A DNA stretch of 64,000 nt from Corynebacterium camporealensis (GTDB lineage: Bacteria; Actinomycetota; Actinomycetes; Mycobacteriales; Mycobacteriaceae): positions 1,875,815-1,939,814 of the forward strand of contig NZ_CP011311.1 of the NCBI RefSeq assembly GCF_000980815.1. The letters run 5' to 3'. Shown here piece after piece: positions 63,988 through 64,000 of the stretch. The position numbers and the translations under genes were made by a program. Every line of letters starts with the position of its first letter. The first letter of the stretch is position 1. The notes under the pieces were generated by a model, which was not told the DNA's origin, made no database searches, and saw only the letters and a program-made list of their open reading frames with translations.

Positions 63988-64000
63988 CACATCTGAGCCT

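Overview
The window is high-GC DNA from a Corynebacterium. Several things point there: a type I fatty acid synthase next to acpS and a FasR-like regulator, a CmrA-type mycolate reductase beside orn as in mycobacteria, an lppS-type L,D-transpeptidase, a ClgR-like box before clpP1P2, a perfect McbR operator, and many promoters whose -10 box lies exactly 7 nt before the start codon (leaderless genes). I do not name a species.

Layout. 1-5.7 kb: proteolysis and chaperone block on the minus strand (tig, clpP1, clpP2, a POT peptide transporter, 5' part of clpX). 5.6-13.1 kb: tRNA-Pro, a Gly/Asp-rich membrane protein, tRNA-Gly, an HNH nuclease, an aldo/keto reductase, rpiB, a small membrane protein, a DsbA-like oxidoreductase with a CPFA active site, pepN. 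13.1-24 kb: a seven-gene minus-strand operon (peptide-type ABC importer, a two-domain CMD/AhpD protein, an SDR and a GntR regulator), a divergent flavoprotein and then metB. The divergent promoter region carries a perfect McbR site, which ties the cluster to sulfur metabolism. 24-34 kb: MscS channel, truncated haemoglobin, ald, chrA, a thioesterase, ettA, an ssb paralogue, a CopD/CtaG fusion and tRNA-Arg. 34-43.4 kb: an accessory block with three 11-bp iterons behind tRNA-Arg, an orphan gene and an 8.7-kb gene for a giant SdrD-like surface protein with an LAETG anchor. 43.5-50.5 kb: a shrunken sulfatase-like protein, cmrA, an AGCS symporter, orn, tRNA-His, tandem paralogous lipoproteins and lppS. 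50.7-64 kb: tRNA-Lys, glsA/pncA, a DUF3618 protein, bcp, fasR, acpS, the 2,958-residue FAS-I and one small gene.

Architecture is very compact. Five convergent gene pairs overlap by exactly the four bases of their two stop codons, and eight or more genes look leaderless. The most interesting points are the McbR-linked transport/oxidation cluster, the duplicated ald 3' end, the tRNA-Arg iterons with the giant adhesin, and the catalytically stripped sulfatase-like protein.
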